Source: Gammaproteobacteria bacterium (lineage in GTDB: Bacteria; Pseudomonadota; Gammaproteobacteria; Pseudomonadales; Pseudomonadaceae). Taken from it: a stretch of DNA of 51,872 nt. The DNA lies in NCBI GenBank assembly GCA_018816095.1, contig JAHIWP010000025.1, positions 1 through 51,872 of the forward strand, read 5' to 3'. The position numbers were made by a program, and so were the translations under genes. Position 1 is the stretch's first letter. The number at the start of each line of letters is the position of its first letter. Under the pieces are notes generated by a model. The model did not search any database. It was given only the letters and a program-made list of their open reading frames with translations, and had not been told where the DNA came from. Shown here piece after piece: positions 8,388-20,430 of the stretch.

Positions 8388-9761
8388 CTAGAAGAAGGTC
8401 AGGCCGACCTGGAACAACCGCTCGGCATCGCGAATGTATTTTTTGTCGACCAGGAACAGGATCACATGGTCGCCGGAATTGATCACCGTGGCGTCATGGG
8501 CAATCAGCACTTCTTCATTGCGAATGATTGCGCCGATGGTGGTGCCGGGCGGCAGGTCAATGTCCTTGATTGCGCGGCCGACCACCTTGCTCGATTTGGC
8601 GTCGCCATGCGCGATGGCTTCGATGGCTTCGGCTGCACCGCGGCGCAAGGAGTGCACGCTTTCGATATCGCCACGGCGCACGTGGGTCAGCAAGGTGCCG
8701 ATGGTGGCCATTTGCGGGCTGATGGCGATGTCGATTTCGCCGCCCTGGACCAGGTCCACATAGGCGGGATTGTTGATGATGGTCATCACCTTGCGCGCGC
8801 CGAGGCGCTTGGCCAGCAAGGACGACATGATGTTGGCTTCGTCGTCGTTGGTCAGTGCCAGGAACAGGTCGGCGTCGCTGATGTTTTCTTCCACCAGCAG
8901 GTCGCGGTCTGAGGCGCTGCCCTGCAGCACGATGGTGCTGTCGAGGGTTTCCGAGAGGTAGCGGCAGCGCGCCGGGTTCATCTCGATAATCTTCACTTGG
9001 TAGCGGCTCTCGATGGCTTCGGCCAGGCGCTCGCCGATATGCCCACCGCCCGCGATGACGATCTTCTTGTAGCTGTCTTCCATGCGGCGCATCTCGCTCA
9101 TCACCGCGCGGATATGCGCCTTGGCGGCGATAAAGAACACTTCGTCATCGGCTTCGATCACCGTGTCGCCCTTCGGCATGATCGCCCGGTTGCGGCGGAA
9201 GATCGCCGCCACACGGGTGTCGACATTGGGCATGTGTTCGCGTAATTGCCGCAGTTGCTGACCGACCAGTGGGCCGCCGTAATAGGCCTTGACCGCGACC
9301 AACTGAGCTTTGCCGTCGGCAAAGTCGATGACCTGCAGCGCACCGGGGTATTCGATCAGGCGCTTGATGTAATTGGTCACCACCTGCTCGGGGCTGATCA
9401 GCACGTCGACCGGGATCGACTCGTTGCAGAACAGGCCGCTGCGGGTCAGGTAGGCCGCTTCGCGCACCCGGGCAATCTTGGTCGGGGTGTGGAACAAGCT
9501 GTAGGCCACCTGGCAGGCGATCATGTTGATCTCGTCGCTGTTGGTCACCGCCACCAGCATGTCGGCATCGTCTGCACCGGCTTGGCGCAATACCGTGGGG
9601 AACGAGCCCCGGCCCTGTACGGTGCGGATATCCAGGCGGTCGCCGAGGTCACGCAGGCGCTCGCCGTCCGTGTCGACCACGGTGATGTCGTTGGCTTCGC
9701 TGGCCAGGTGTTCCGCCAAGGTGCCGCCGACCTGGCCTGCACCGAGAATGATGATCTTCAT
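8388..9761 (-). CDS. trkA: Trk system potassium uptake protein TrkA
   Basis: Peripheral regulatory subunit (457 aa) of the Trk potassium importer. It is made of two tandem RCK units, each with a Rossmann NAD-binding half followed by a TrkA-C half. The first glycine motif is GAGQVG near the N-terminus and the second is AGGGHIG near residue 235. It binds NAD(H)/ATP and gates the membrane subunit TrkH, which is not in the window. It follows rsmB by 12 bp, the classical fmt-rsmB-trkA order of gammaproteobacteria. Start ATG 9761. Confidence 0.95.
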   Translation of the reverse strand: MKIIILGAGQVGGTLAEHLASEANDITVVDTDGERLRDLGDRLDIRTVQGRGSFPTVLRQAGADDADMLVAVTNSDEINMIACQVAYSLFHTPTKIARVREAAYLTRSGLFCNESIPVDVLISPEQVVTNYIKRLIEYPGALQVIDFADGKAQLVAVKAYYGGPLVGQQLRQLREHMPNVDTRVAAIFRRNRAIMPKGDTVIEADDEVFFIAAKAHIRAVMSEMRRMEDSYKKIVIAGGGHIGERLAEAIESRYQVKIIEMNPARCRYLSETLDSTIVLQGSASDRDLLVEENISDADLFLALTNDDEANIMSSLLAKRLGARKVMTIINNPAYVDLVQGGEIDIAISPQMATIGTLLTHVRRGDIESVHSLRRGAAEAIEAIAHGDAKSSKVVGRAIKDIDLPPGTTIGAIIRNEEVLIAHDATVINSGDHVILFLVDKKYIRDAERLFQVGLTFF

Positions 9762-9773
9762 GCCGTGTGTTCC

Positions 9774-11087
9774 TCAGCTGCGCGCAGCGGCAGCGATTTT
9801 CATCAGCTTGGCATAGTAGAAGCCGTCGTGGCCGTCTACTTGCGGGAATAGCTGGCGCCCGTGGGCGGTCTTGTGACCGAACGCCCCGGCAATATCCAGC
9901 TCACGCGCACCGGGGGTACGGGCGAGAAAAGCGGCAATGTTGTCGCTGTTTTCTGCCGGCATCACCGAGCAGGTTGCATAGAGCAGGATGCCGCCAACCT
10001 CAAGGGTTTGCCACAGGCTGTCCAGCAACTCGCCCTGCAACTGCGCCAGGGCGGCAATGTCGTCGGGCTGACGGGTCAGTTTGATATCTGGGTGGCGGCG
10101 GATCACCCCGGTGGCCGAGCAAGGCGCGTCGAGCAGGATGCGCTGGAATGCTTTACCGTCCCACCAGGCGTCCAAGTCGCGACCGTCGGCGGCGATCAGC
10201 TCGGCGTCCAGGCCCAGGCGCTTGAGATTCTCACGCACCCGCACCAGGCGTTTTTCTTCTAGGTCTACCGCGACTACGCCGGCCAGTGCCGGTTCGGCTT
10301 CGAGCAGATGACAGGTCTTGCCGCCGGGCGCAGCGCAGGCGTCCAGCACGCGTTGGCCGGGGGCGAGGTCGAGCAACTTGGCCGCCAGTTGCGCCGCTTC
10401 GTCCTGCACGCTGACGCGGCCTTCGGCAAAGCCCGGTAGCGTGGTGACATCACAGGCCTGGAGCAAGCGGATGCCGTCGCGGCTAAACGTACAAGGTTCG
10501 GCTTCGAAACCAACGCGGCGCAGTTCGGCCAGGTACTCATCGCGGCTACCAAGGCGGCGGTTGACCCGCAGAATCAGTGGCGGGTGGGCGTTGTTGGCCG
10601 CGCAGATGGCTTCCCACTGTTCTGGCCACTGAGCTTTCAGGGCTTTCTGCAGCCAGCGGGGATGCGCGGTGTGCAACACCGGGTCGCGGTCGAGGCTGGC
10701 AAGAATGCTTTCGCTGTCGCGCTGGGCATTGCGCAGTACGGCGTTGAGTAGGCCCTTGAGCGAAGGCTTCTTCAGTTTGTCGACACAGGCCACCGTCTCG
10801 CCGATGGCGGCATGGGCCGGAATACGGGTGTAGAACAGCTGATACAGGCCGATCAGCAGCAGCGCCTCAACGTCACGGTCGACGGCCTTGAAGGGCTTTT
10901 GCAGCAGATGCTCGGCGATTAATGCCAAGCGCGGCTGCCAGCGGGCAGTGCCAAAGGCCAGATCCTGAGTCAGGCCACGGTCGCGCAGTTCAACTTTATC
11001 CAGTAACGGCGGCAGGCTGCTGCCCAGTGATGCTTTGCCATTGAGCACCACGGCCAGGGCGCGGGCGGCGGCGAGACGCGGGTTCAT
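9774..11087 (-). CDS. rsmB: 16S rRNA m5C967 methyltransferase RsmB
   Basis: SAM-dependent RNA cytosine-5 methyltransferase (437 aa, also called Sun/RsmB). The N-terminal NusB-like RNA-binding domain covers about 1-140 and the catalytic Rossmann domain the rest. The SAM loop is [15 protein letters not shown], and the two active-site cysteines are in DAPCSATGV and [11 protein letters not shown]. It modifies C967 of 16S rRNA. Its ATG overlaps the fmt stop in ATGA, so they are co-translated. Confidence 0.95.
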   Translation of the reverse strand: MNPRLAAARALAVVLNGKASLGSSLPPLLDKVELRDRGLTQDLAFGTARWQPRLALIAEHLLQKPFKAVDRDVEALLLIGLYQLFYTRIPAHAAIGETVACVDKLKKPSLKGLLNAVLRNAQRDSESILASLDRDPVLHTAHPRWLQKALKAQWPEQWEAICAANNAHPPLILRVNRRLGSRDEYLAELRRVGFEAEPCTFSRDGIRLLQACDVTTLPGFAEGRVSVQDEAAQLAAKLLDLAPGQRVLDACAAPGGKTCHLLEAEPALAGVVAVDLEEKRLVRVRENLKRLGLDAELIAADGRDLDAWWDGKAFQRILLDAPCSATGVIRRHPDIKLTRQPDDIAALAQLQGELLDSLWQTLEVGGILLYATCSVMPAENSDNIAAFLARTPGARELDIAGAFGHKTAHGRQLFPQVDGHDGFYYAKLMKIAAAARS

Positions 11088-12028
11088 TGACCGAGTACCA
11101 AGCCGGCGGCGAACTGCTCGCGACGGCTGTTGTACAGATCACTGAAATTCAGCGCTTTGCCGCCCGGCAGTTGCAGGCGCGTCAGGCGCAGTGCACCCGT
11201 GCCGCAGGCTACGGTCAGCCCGGACTTGTCGGCGGCGAGGATGGTTCCGGGGGCGCCACTGCCCTCGCCCATCTGCGCGGCATGCACTTTCAGGGCTTCG
11301 CCGTTGAGGGTGCTGTGGCAGATCGGCCATGGGTGGAAAGCCCGTACCAGGCGCTCTAATTCAACGGCTGGGCGGCTCCAGTCGATCCGCGCTTCATCTT
11401 TGTTGAGCTTGTGTGCGTAGGTGGCCAGGCTGTCGTCCTGCACCTGACCTTGCAGCGTGCCATCGGCCAAACCACCAATCGCCTCGATAACGGCCGGTGG
11501 GCCGAGCGCGGCCAAGCGGTCATGCAAGCTACCGCCGCTGTCGTCAGTGCTGATGGGTGTGCTGACTTTCAGCAGCATCGGCCCAGTGTCCAGGCCCGCC
11601 TCCATCTGCATCACGGTAACGCCCGACTCGGCATCGCCGGCTTCGACCGCGCGCTGAATCGGCGCAGCCCCGCGCCAGCGCGGCAATAAGGAGGCATGAC
11701 TATTAATACAACCAAGACGCGGGATATCGAGCACCACTTGCGGCAGGATCAGGCCATAGGCGACCACCACCATCAGGTCGGGCTTGAGCGCCGCCAGTTC
11801 GGCTTGCGCCACCGGGTCGCGCAGGGTCTGCGGCTGGTACACCGGGATGGCGTGTTGCAGGGCGAGCTGTTTGACCGGGCTGGGCGTGAGTTTCTGCCCG
11901 CGACCGGCCGGGCGGTCTGGCTGGCTGTACACCGCAACGATCTGGTGGGGTGTGTCGAGCAGGGCTTTGAGGTGTTCGGCGGCGAATTCCGGGGTGCCGG
12001 CAAAGACAATACGCAAAGACTCAGACAT
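11084..12028 (-). CDS. fmt: Methionyl-tRNA formyltransferase
   Basis: Formylates initiator Met-tRNA using 10-formyl-THF (314 aa). The N-terminal Rossmann domain has the active-site segment [19 protein letters not shown] (catalytic Asn and His), followed by [13 protein letters not shown] with the catalytic Asp. The C-terminal OB-like tRNA-binding domain begins at about residue 205. It follows def, with a terminator-like hairpin in the 59-bp gap, so part of its transcription may be attenuated relative to def. Confidence 0.96.
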   Translation of the reverse strand: MSESLRIVFAGTPEFAAEHLKALLDTPHQIVAVYSQPDRPAGRGQKLTPSPVKQLALQHAIPVYQPQTLRDPVAQAELAALKPDLMVVVAYGLILPQVVLDIPRLGCINSHASLLPRWRGAAPIQRAVEAGDAESGVTVMQMEAGLDTGPMLLKVSTPISTDDSGGSLHDRLAALGPPAVIEAIGGLADGTLQGQVQDDSLATYAHKLNKDEARIDWSRPAVELERLVRAFHPWPICHSTLNGEALKVHAAQMGEGSGAPGTILAADKSGLTVACGTGALRLTRLQLPGGKALNFSDLYNSRREQFAAGLVLGQ

Positions 12029-12041
12029 GGATTCTCACTGC

Positions 12042-12074
12042 TAAAAAGAAAAAGGCTTGCCGCAGCAAGCCTTT
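12042..12074 (-). terminator. Terminator or attenuator between def and fmt
   Basis: On the minus strand the stem AAAGGCTTGC/GCAAGCCTTT (12074-12065 with 12060-12051) has a 4-base loop and is followed by a T-rich run, TTCTTTTTAG. It ends transcripts from def, yet fmt follows on the same strand, so it may set the def:fmt ratio. Confidence 0.75.
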
Positions 12075-12087
12075 GTAAAGGTGTGGA

Positions 12088-12594
12088 TCAAGCCTGCTGG
12101 CGATGTTGCTTTTCCAGCTTCTTCTTGATGCGGTCGCGTTTGAGATTAGACAGGTAATCGACAAACAGCTTGCCGTTGAGGTGATCACACTCATGCTGGA
12201 TACACACGGCCAGCAGGCCTTCGGCGATCAGCTCGTAGGGCTGGCCATCACGGTCCAACGCCTTGATCTTGACCTTTTGCGGGCGGTCGACGTTCTCGTA
12301 GAACCCCGGCACCGACAGGCAACCTTCCTGGTACTGATCCATTTCTTCGGTCAGTGGTTCGAACTCGGGGTTGATAAACACCCGCGGCTCGGACTTGTCT
12401 TCAGACAGGTCCATCACCACCAGGCGTTTATGCACGTTGACCTGGGTCGCCGCCAGGCCAATACCGGGCGCGTCGTACATGGTTTCAAACATGTCATCGA
12501 TCAGCTGACGCAAGGCGTCGTCGACTACGTCCACCGGCTTGGCGATGGTGCGCAGGCGCGGATCGGGAAATTCGAGGATATTCAGGATCGCCAT
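12088..12594 (-). CDS. def: Peptide deformylase
   Basis: Fe/Zn metalloenzyme of 168 aa that removes the N-formyl group from nascent proteins, the counterpart of Fmt. All three family motifs are intact: GIGLAATQV (motif 1), EGCLSVPG (motif 2, metal-binding Cys) and QHECDHLNG (motif 3, HExxH). It is cytosolic and acts at the ribosome exit. It is divergent from the LysM gene. Start ATG 12594. Confidence 0.96.
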   Translation of the reverse strand: MAILNILEFPDPRLRTIAKPVDVVDDALRQLIDDMFETMYDAPGIGLAATQVNVHKRLVVMDLSEDKSEPRVFINPEFEPLTEEMDQYQEGCLSVPGFYENVDRPQKVKIKALDRDGQPYELIAEGLLAVCIQHECDHLNGKLFVDYLSNLKRDRIKKKLEKQHRQQA

Positions 12595-12746
12595 ATGCGT
12601 TTGTGATGCACTTGTGGAATAAAGTCAAAATCCGCTGCTAAGATGATGAGCAGCATTGAAAAACGGCTTCACGCCGCAGCACGACTGGGTTTTGTCGCGG
12701 CGCTAGGGCGCTCCACGTGAAGGCACATAATAAAGGGATTCACCGC

Positions 12747-13772
12747 ATGAGGAAATCACTACTCGCCCTGCTGCTGGTTGCGGCAAGCGGCTTGGTCCAT
12801 GCCGCCGTGCAACTTAAGGACGGTCACCCAGACCGTTATACCGTGGTCAAGGGCGATACCCTCTGGGATATTTCCGGAAAATTCCTTAGCCAGCCATGGA
12901 AATGGCCAGAAATCTGGCATGCCAACCCACAGGTGGAAAATCCTCATCTGATCTACCCAGGCGACCAACTTACCCTAGTGTATGTCGATGGCCAGCCGCG
13001 CCTGATGCTTAACCGTGGCGAGTCGCGCGGCACCATCAAGCTGTCGCCGCAGATCCGCAGCACACCGATGGCTGAAGCCATTCCGGCCATTCCGCTGGAG
13101 GCGATCAACAGCTTCCTGCTGAGCAACCGCATTGTGGATAAGCCCGAGCAGTTTTTGGGTGCGCCCTATATCGTCGCCGGTAACGCCGAGCGCGTCGTCA
13201 GCGGTGCTGGTGACCGCGTGTATGCCCGTGGCAGCTTTGATCAAGCCGCGCCGGCCTACGGTATTTTCCGTCAAGGCAAAACCTACACAGACCCTGAGAC
13301 CAAGGAATTCCTTGGGATCAACGCTGACGACATCGGCTCCGGTCAAATTGTTGCCGAGGAAGGCGACGTCGGCACGATGGAACTCACCCGTTCGACTCAG
13401 GAAGTTCGCCTTGGCGACCGCCTGTTCGCCACCGAAGAGCGTGCGATCAACTCGACCTTTATGCCGAGCGAGCCGGAAGGTGAAATCAACGGGGTGATCC
13501 TTGATGTGCCGCGCGGTGTGACCCAGATTGGTCAGTTCGATGTGGTGACCATCAACAAAGGCGCACGTGACGGTCTGAAAGAAGGCAACGTGCTGGCAAT
13601 CTACAAGACCGGCGAAACCGTACGTGACCGTATAACCGGTGACTCGGTGAAGATCCCGGATGAGCGTTCGGGCTTGCTGATGGTGTTCCGCACCTACGAA
13701 AAGCTCAGCTATGGCCTGGTGCTGGGGGCTTCTCGCTCGCTTGAACTGATGGACAAAGTGCGTAACCCGTAA
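12747..13772 (+). CDS. tsaP: LysM-domain periplasmic protein, TsaP-like
   Basis: Exported protein of 341 aa with a signal peptide (MRKSLLALLLVAASGLVHA). An N-terminal LysM peptidoglycan-binding domain covers about 30-79 (YTVVKGDTLWDISGKFL to PGDQLTLVYVDG), and a long C-terminal beta-rich region follows. The architecture and the place between def and dprA match PA0020, whose relatives (TsaP) anchor the type IV pilus secretin PilQ to the cell wall. The frame is open 10 codons upstream from a GTG, but the signal peptide begins at ATG 12747. The pilus role is inferred from homology. A strong terminator follows. Confidence 0.85.
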   Translation: MRKSLLALLLVAASGLVHAAVQLKDGHPDRYTVVKGDTLWDISGKFLSQPWKWPEIWHANPQVENPHLIYPGDQLTLVYVDGQPRLMLNRGESRGTIKLSPQIRSTPMAEAIPAIPLEAINSFLLSNRIVDKPEQFLGAPYIVAGNAERVVSGAGDRVYARGSFDQAAPAYGIFRQGKTYTDPETKEFLGINADDIGSGQIVAEEGDVGTMELTRSTQEVRLGDRLFATEERAINSTFMPSEPEGEINGVILDVPRGVTQIGQFDVVTINKGARDGLKEGNVLAIYKTGETVRDRITGDSVKIPDERSGLLMVFRTYEKLSYGLVLGASRSLELMDKVRNP

Positions 13773-13777
13773 CACCG

Positions 13778-13803
13778 AAAGCCCCGCAGATGCGGGGCTT
13801 TTT
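13778..13803 (+). terminator. Intrinsic terminator after the LysM gene
   Basis: AAAGCCCCGC (13778-13787), loop AGAT, GCGGGGC (13792-13798) followed by TTTTT. It is a strong GC stem with a T run, 6 bases after the stop. Confidence 0.9.
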
Positions 13804-13875
13804 ATGGCGTGCCAGCCCTGGCCGCCTGACCTGAATCTGCCGCCCACGCGGCGCGACCGATCAAGGATGATCCCG

Positions 13876-14979
13876 ATGTCGCAATCTGCCCTTATTTCCC
13901 CCTCCGAACTTGAAGCCCGTCTGCGCCTGCATTGCTTGCCGGAGCTGGGCCCCCGTCGTTTTCGCAAACTCCTCAGTGCTTTCGACAGTGCGTCTGCCGC
14001 GCTCAGCGCACCGGCTAGCGCCTGGCGTTCATTGGGTTTGCCGCAGGCCTGCAGTGAGGCGCGGCGCAGTGCAACCGTGCGTGAGCGCGCCGCACACAGT
14101 CTGGCCTGGCTGGAGGGCGAGAATCAGCACCTGTTGATGTGGGACGACCCCATTTATCCCGGGTTGCTGGGCGAACTGACGGATGCCCCGCCGCTGTTGT
14201 TTGTGCAGGGCGACCCGACGCTGCTGGAACAGCCGCAACTGGCCATGGTCGGCAGCCGACGTGCATCGCGACCTGGGCTGGATACCGCGCACAGTTTTGC
14301 CCGCAGCTTGGCCGGCGGCGGCTTTGTGATTACTAGTGGCCTGGCGCTGGGCATTGATGGCGCGGCCCATCAAGGCGCGCTGGATGCCAACGGCAAGACG
14401 GTGGCGGTGCTGGGTACCGGCTTGCAGTGTTTGTATCCGGCGCGGCACAAACAGTTGGCGGCGGCGATAGTGGCCGAGGGCGGCGCTCTGGTTTCCGAGT
14501 TACCACTGGATTGCCCGCCGCATGCCAGCAATTTTCCGCGGCGTAACCGCATCATCAGTGGCCTCTCCGTCGGCGTACTGGTGGTGGAGGCCAGCCCGTC
14601 CAGCGGCTCGCTGATTACTGCACGCTTGGCGGCTGAGCAGGGCCGCGAGGTGTATGCGATTCCCGGCTCAATTCATCATCCCGGTGCGCGTGGCTGTCAT
14701 CAGCTGATTCGCGAAGGCGCGACCCTGGTGGAAAGCATCGAGGATATTTTGCAGGCCTTGCGTGGCTGGCAGGCGCAGCCGCCAATGGGCGCAGTGGATA
14801 AAGCGCAGTCTTTTAGTCATCCATTGCTGACCTTGTTACATGCCGCTCCCCATAGCAGCGAGGCGTTGGTGGTGGCCAGTGGTCTGCCGTTAGCCGCAGT
14901 TCTAGCCGCGCTGACGGAGCTGGAGTTGGAAGGCCAAGTGGTGTGTGAAAATGGCCACTGGGTAGCTCGCGCGCCTTAA
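13876..14979 (+). CDS. dprA: DNA-processing protein DprA
   Basis: Protein of 367 aa that loads RecA on incoming single-stranded DNA during natural transformation. The order is an N-terminal SAM-like helical region (1-75), the Rossmann-type DprA core (about 95-300; [38 protein letters not shown]) and a C-terminal winged-helix domain (about 310-367). Three in-frame starts exist (13804, 13867, 13876). The AAGGA at 13863-13867 is 8 bases from ATG 13876, which gives MSQSALIS, so this start was chosen; it overlaps the ATG at 13867. Cytosolic. Confidence 0.92.
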   Translation: MSQSALISPSELEARLRLHCLPELGPRRFRKLLSAFDSASAALSAPASAWRSLGLPQACSEARRSATVRERAAHSLAWLEGENQHLLMWDDPIYPGLLGELTDAPPLLFVQGDPTLLEQPQLAMVGSRRASRPGLDTAHSFARSLAGGGFVITSGLALGIDGAAHQGALDANGKTVAVLGTGLQCLYPARHKQLAAAIVAEGGALVSELPLDCPPHASNFPRRNRIISGLSVGVLVVEASPSSGSLITARLAAEQGREVYAIPGSIHHPGARGCHQLIREGATLVESIEDILQALRGWQAQPPMGAVDKAQSFSHPLLTLLHAAPHSSEALVVASGLPLAAVLAALTELELEGQVVCENGHWVARAP

Positions 14980-15086
14980 ACACTGCCGGCAGCGCACTTT
15001 TGTCTGGCTTAGCTCTAGCGTGCGAGGCCTTGTGTAGGCTCTTGGCTTGGATACACTGCCCGCAAGACCTTAGTGGAGAGCAGTCA

Positions 15087-15644
15087 ATGGTCAGCAACTG
15101 GCAAATACAACAGGCCGCACTGGTTGTGCGTAATGGTGGGGTGATTGCCTATCCGACTGAAGCGGTATGGGGGCTGGGCTGCGATCCTTGGCATGCCGAA
15201 GCCGTGGAGCGCTTGTTGGAACTGAAGGACCGGCCCATGCACAAGGGGCTGATTTTGGTCGCTGGTGACATCGAGCAGTTCGACTTCCTCCTCGAAGACC
15301 TGCCGGAAATCTGGCTGGCGCGCTTGGCCGGTAGCTGGCCTGGGCCCAACACCTGGCTGGTGCCGCATCAGAATCGCTTACCCGAGTGGATCAGCGGCCA
15401 GCACAATAGCGTGGCCCTGCGCGTCAGCGATCATCCACAGGTGCGTGCGCTTTGCCGTCTGACCGGCCCCCTGGTTTCAACGTCGGCCAATCCCGCCGGT
15501 CGCCCGTCCGCGCGCTCGCGCCTGCGAGTCGAGCAGTATTTCCCCGGTCAGCTGGATGCTGTGCTTGGCGGGGCGTTGGGCGGGCGCAAGAACCCCAGCC
15601 TGATCCGTGACCTGATTACTGGGGATGTGATTAGGCCGTCCTGA
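15087..15644 (+). CDS. tsaC: Threonylcarbamoyl-AMP synthase TsaC/YrdC
   Basis: Makes threonylcarbamoyl-adenylate from Thr, bicarbonate and ATP, the first step of tRNA t6A37 modification (185 aa). The family signature is clear: [14 protein letters not shown] near the N-terminus, the [12 protein letters not shown] loop, and [12 protein letters not shown] in the C-terminal half. ATG 15087 was chosen over a start 29 codons upstream because the YrdC family begins about 12 residues before the first strand. It follows dprA on the same strand, as in P. aeruginosa (PA0022). Confidence 0.93.
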   Translation: MVSNWQIQQAALVVRNGGVIAYPTEAVWGLGCDPWHAEAVERLLELKDRPMHKGLILVAGDIEQFDFLLEDLPEIWLARLAGSWPGPNTWLVPHQNRLPEWISGQHNSVALRVSDHPQVRALCRLTGPLVSTSANPAGRPSARSRLRVEQYFPGQLDAVLGGALGGRKNPSLIRDLITGDVIRPS

Positions 15645-15665
15645 AGACTGTCTGCGCCTCTAAAT

Positions 15666-15736
15666 GGTGGGTTACGCGACGCACGGGCACCTCACGGGAT
15701 GCACGTTTTGTGGAGGCGTCACTAACCCACCCTACG
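15666..15736. repeat. GATGGGTT-type repeat, copy 2
   Basis: Left arm GGTGGGTTACGCGACG (15666-15681) and right arm GGCGTCACTAACCCACCCTACG (15715-15736) form an interrupted 17-bp stem with a 33-base loop. It lies between the convergent ends of tsaC and qor and may serve both as a transcript end. It belongs to the same family as the copies at 2158 and 17789. Confidence 0.7.
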
Positions 15737-15741
15737 GATTT

Positions 15742-16719
15742 TTACGGCAGCAGAATGGTCGAGCCAGTGGTCTGCCGCGCGCTCAGGGCGGTTTGCGCCA
15801 GCGCGGCATCCTTGAGCGCATAGCGGTTGCTGATGTCCACGTGCAGCTTGCCATTTTCGATCATGGCAAACAGCTCGTCGGCCATGCTTTGCAGGCGCGC
15901 CGGAGTATCGGCATAGCCCGCCAGCGTCGGTCGGGTTACGAACAGTGAGCCTTTCTGCGCGAGGATGCCCAGGTTGACGCCCGTCACCGCACCGGAGGCA
16001 TTGCCGAAGCTGACCAGCAAACCGCGTGGTGCCACGCAGTCCAGCGAGGTTTCCCAGGTGTCCTTGCCAACGCCGTCATACACCACCGGGCACTTCTGGC
16101 CGTCGGTCAGCTCGAGTACACGCTGGGCGACATTTTCATGGCTGTAATCGATGGTTGCCCAGGCGCCCTGCGCCTTGGCTCGTGCGGCTTTCTCGGCCGA
16201 GCTAACGGTGCCGATCAACTTGACGTCCAGGGCCTTGGCCCATTGGCAAGCCAGTGAGCCAACACCACCGGCGGCGGCATGGAACAGGATGGTTTCGCCA
16301 CCCTGCAGGGCAAACGTCTGACGCAGCAGGTACTGCACGGTCAGGCCCTTGAGCATCACCGCTGCCGCTTGCTCGAAGCTGATCGCATCCGGCAACTTCA
16401 CCAGCTTCTCGGCCGGCAACACATGCAGCTCGCTGTAAGCGCCCAGCGGCCCGGTGGCGTAGGCCACGCGGTCGCCCACCTGAAAACCGCTCACAGCAGC
16501 ACCCACCGCCTCGACAATCCCTGCACCCTCAGTGCCCAGGCTGCTTGGCAGGCTGGGTGGTGCGTACAAGCCGCTGCGGAAATAGGTGTCGATAAAATTC
16601 AGGCCAATTGCCTGGTTGTGCACACGGACTTCATTAGGGCCTGGTGCGGCAGGGGTGTAGTCGCGGTATTCGAGAACTTCCGGGCCGCCGTGGTGGCTGA
16701 ACTGGATACGCTTGGCCAT
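15742..16719 (-). CDS. qor: Quinone oxidoreductase (zinc-free MDR family)
   Basis: NADPH:quinone reductase-like medium-chain dehydrogenase of 325 aa without the zinc cysteines of alcohol dehydrogenases. The N-terminal GroES-like catalytic half carries RSGLYAPPSLPSSLGTEGAG, and the Rossmann half has the cofactor motif HAAAGGVGS with the preceding substrate loop. It probably makes semiquinones by one-electron transfer, as does E. coli QorA. It is divergent from hemF and convergent with tsaC; PA0023 has the same position. Cytosolic. Confidence 0.9.
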   Translation of the reverse strand: MAKRIQFSHHGGPEVLEYRDYTPAAPGPNEVRVHNQAIGLNFIDTYFRSGLYAPPSLPSSLGTEGAGIVEAVGAAVSGFQVGDRVAYATGPLGAYSELHVLPAEKLVKLPDAISFEQAAAVMLKGLTVQYLLRQTFALQGGETILFHAAAGGVGSLACQWAKALDVKLIGTVSSAEKAARAKAQGAWATIDYSHENVAQRVLELTDGQKCPVVYDGVGKDTWETSLDCVAPRGLLVSFGNASGAVTGVNLGILAQKGSLFVTRPTLAGYADTPARLQSMADELFAMIENGKLHVDISNRYALKDAALAQTALSARQTTGSTILLP

Positions 16720-16765
16720 GCCGGTCTCCTGACGCTAGATAGGGGGTGCTATCCAATCCTCTCCA

Positions 16766-16779
16766 TTGACCGGCGTCAA
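16766..16779. promoter_or_regulatory. Anr/FNR-type box in the hemF promoter
   Basis: TTGAC-CGGC-GTCAA is a perfect 5-4-5 dyad that differs from the FNR/Anr consensus (TTGAT-N4-ATCAA) only symmetrically at position 5 of each half. A -10-like TATGCT lies at 16804-16809, which puts the dyad centre about 42 bases before the likely start, the class II activator position. P. aeruginosa hemF is known to depend on Anr under low oxygen. Confidence 0.7.
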
Positions 16780-16865
16780 CTGCGAGGTGGCGAATGCAAA
16801 TGTTATGCTTGCCGCCGATTTCGCCGCTCAGCCCTCTGGCTGCTGAGCCGCCCTACCTGCTTTAA

Positions 16866-17859
<994 letters not shown>

Positions 17860-17975
17860 TGCGTTGCGCCCGCTGACGCCCTGTTGGGTTACGCAGCGGG
17901 TTAAAGTGTCTTCGTTGTTGCGCAGGTGTTCTCCTCTAACCTGCGCGGCGTATCGATCACTACAAAGGACGTTCC

Positions 17976-18800
17976 ATGGACCGCTACGGTGTATTCGGTA
18001 ACCCCATCGGCCATAGTAAATCGCCGCTGATCCATCGCCTGTTTGCCGAGCAGAGCGGTGAGCAGTTGAGCTATGAGGCCTTACTGGCGCCGCTGGAGGA
18101 TTTCCCCGGCTATGCCCGCGCCTTCTTCGAGCATGGTCTGGGTGCCAATGTCACCGTACCATTCAAGGAACAGGCGTTTGCCCTGGCCGATCAGCTCAGC
18201 GCCCGCGCGCGCCGCGCCGGTGCGGTGAATACCCTGAAGAAGCTGGATGACGGCAGCCTGCTCGGTGATAACACCGACGGCGCTGGCCTGGTGCGTGATC
18301 TGACGGTGAATGCCGGGGTGCCGCTCAAAGGTAAACGCATTCTCCTGCTCGGCGCGGGCGGTGCTGTGCGCGGTGTGCTGGAACCGTTGCTGGCCGAACA
18401 GCCGGCGGCGCTGGTGATTGCCAACCGCACGGTGGCAAAGGCCGAGCAATTAGCCGGTGAATTCGCCGACCTGGGCCCGGTGGTCGCCAGCGGTTATGAC
18501 TGGATCGATGCACCGGTCGACCTGATTATCAACGGCACCTCGGCCAGCCTGGCCGGTGATGTACCGCCGATTGCGCCGAGCCTGATCCAGCCGGGGCATA
18601 CCCTGTGTTACGACATGATGTACGGCAAGGAGTTGACGGCCTTCAACCGTTGGGCCGCCGAACAGGGCGCGGCGCGCACCTTGGATGGGTTGGGCATGTT
18701 GGTCGAGCAGGCGGCTGAGGCCTTTACTCTGTGGCGTGATATACGCCCGGCCAGCGCTCCGGTATTGGCGGAGTTACGCCGTTTGTTGGCCGAGGGTTAA
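17976..18800 (+). CDS. aroE: Shikimate dehydrogenase (NADP+)
   Basis: Reduces 3-dehydroshikimate to shikimate in aromatic amino acid synthesis (274 aa). The substrate motif is [12 protein letters not shown], the catalytic Lys is in [10 protein letters not shown], the NADP Rossmann loop is GAGGAVRG, and the basic NADP-phosphate motif is NRTVAKA. It starts at ATG 17976 with AAAGGA before it. The next gene follows after 6 bp. Cytosolic. Confidence 0.96.
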   Translation: MDRYGVFGNPIGHSKSPLIHRLFAEQSGEQLSYEALLAPLEDFPGYARAFFEHGLGANVTVPFKEQAFALADQLSARARRAGAVNTLKKLDDGSLLGDNTDGAGLVRDLTVNAGVPLKGKRILLLGAGGAVRGVLEPLLAEQPAALVIANRTVAKAEQLAGEFADLGPVVASGYDWIDAPVDLIINGTSASLAGDVPPIAPSLIQPGHTLCYDMMYGKELTAFNRWAAEQGAARTLDGLGMLVEQAAEAFTLWRDIRPASAPVLAELRRLLAEG

Positions 18801-18806
18801 GCGCGT

Positions 18807-19436
18807 ATGCGCCTGAGCGCGGAGCAGTTGGCGCAGATCAGTGCGCTGACGGTGCAGCATTATCAGGACTGCGCCGAAGACTTTCGTGAGGGCACCCGCG
18901 GGCACGATGTCAGCCAGAACATCGCCGCCCTGCTCGCGCCCATTCAAGCGACTGCGCCCTATCAGATTCTCGATTTTGGCTGCGGCCCCGGACGCGATTT
19001 GCGCACCTTCAGCGCCATGGGCCACACCGCCGTTGGTCTGGACGGCTGCCCACGGTTTGTCGAAATGGCCCGTGCCGACAGCGGCTGCGAAGCCTGGCAG
19101 CAGGACTTTCTCGCCCTCGATCTGCCGCTCGAGCGCTTTGACGGCGTGTTCGCCAATGCCGTGCTGTTCCATATCCCCAGCCAGGAATTGCCACGGGTGC
19201 TGGCGCAGTTGCATGCCACGCTCAAACCGGGCGGCGTGTTGTTCAGCTCCAACCCGCGTGGTGATAATCAGGAAGGCTGGCAGGGTGACCGCTACGTCGC
19301 CTATTACGACCTGAACACCTGGCGCGCGTTGTTAACCGCCGCTGGTTTTAGCGAGTTGCAGCATTACTACCGCCCAGCCGGCTTGCCGCGCGAACAGCAG
19401 CCCTGGCTAGCCAGTGTTTGGCGCCGAACCGACTAA
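18807..19436 (+). CDS. Class I SAM-dependent methyltransferase
   Basis: Rossmann-fold methyltransferase of 209 aa. Motif I is ILDFGCGPGRDLRTF, motif II ends in GLDGCPRFVEMAR, motif III is FDGVFANAVLFHIP, and the LKPGGVLFSS block follows. No target-recognition domain is visible, so the substrate (a small molecule is likely) is unknown. It starts 6 bp after aroE and should share its transcript, but nothing links it to the shikimate pathway. Confidence 0.85.
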   Translation: MRLSAEQLAQISALTVQHYQDCAEDFREGTRGHDVSQNIAALLAPIQATAPYQILDFGCGPGRDLRTFSAMGHTAVGLDGCPRFVEMARADSGCEAWQQDFLALDLPLERFDGVFANAVLFHIPSQELPRVLAQLHATLKPGGVLFSSNPRGDNQEGWQGDRYVAYYDLNTWRALLTAAGFSELQHYYRPAGLPREQQPWLASVWRRTD

Positions 19437-19482
19437 GCCATGCGCAATACTTGGCTGTTCGCCGCACGGCATTGAAGCCTGA

Positions 19483-20424
<942 letters not shown>

Positions 20425-20430
20425 AGGAAT

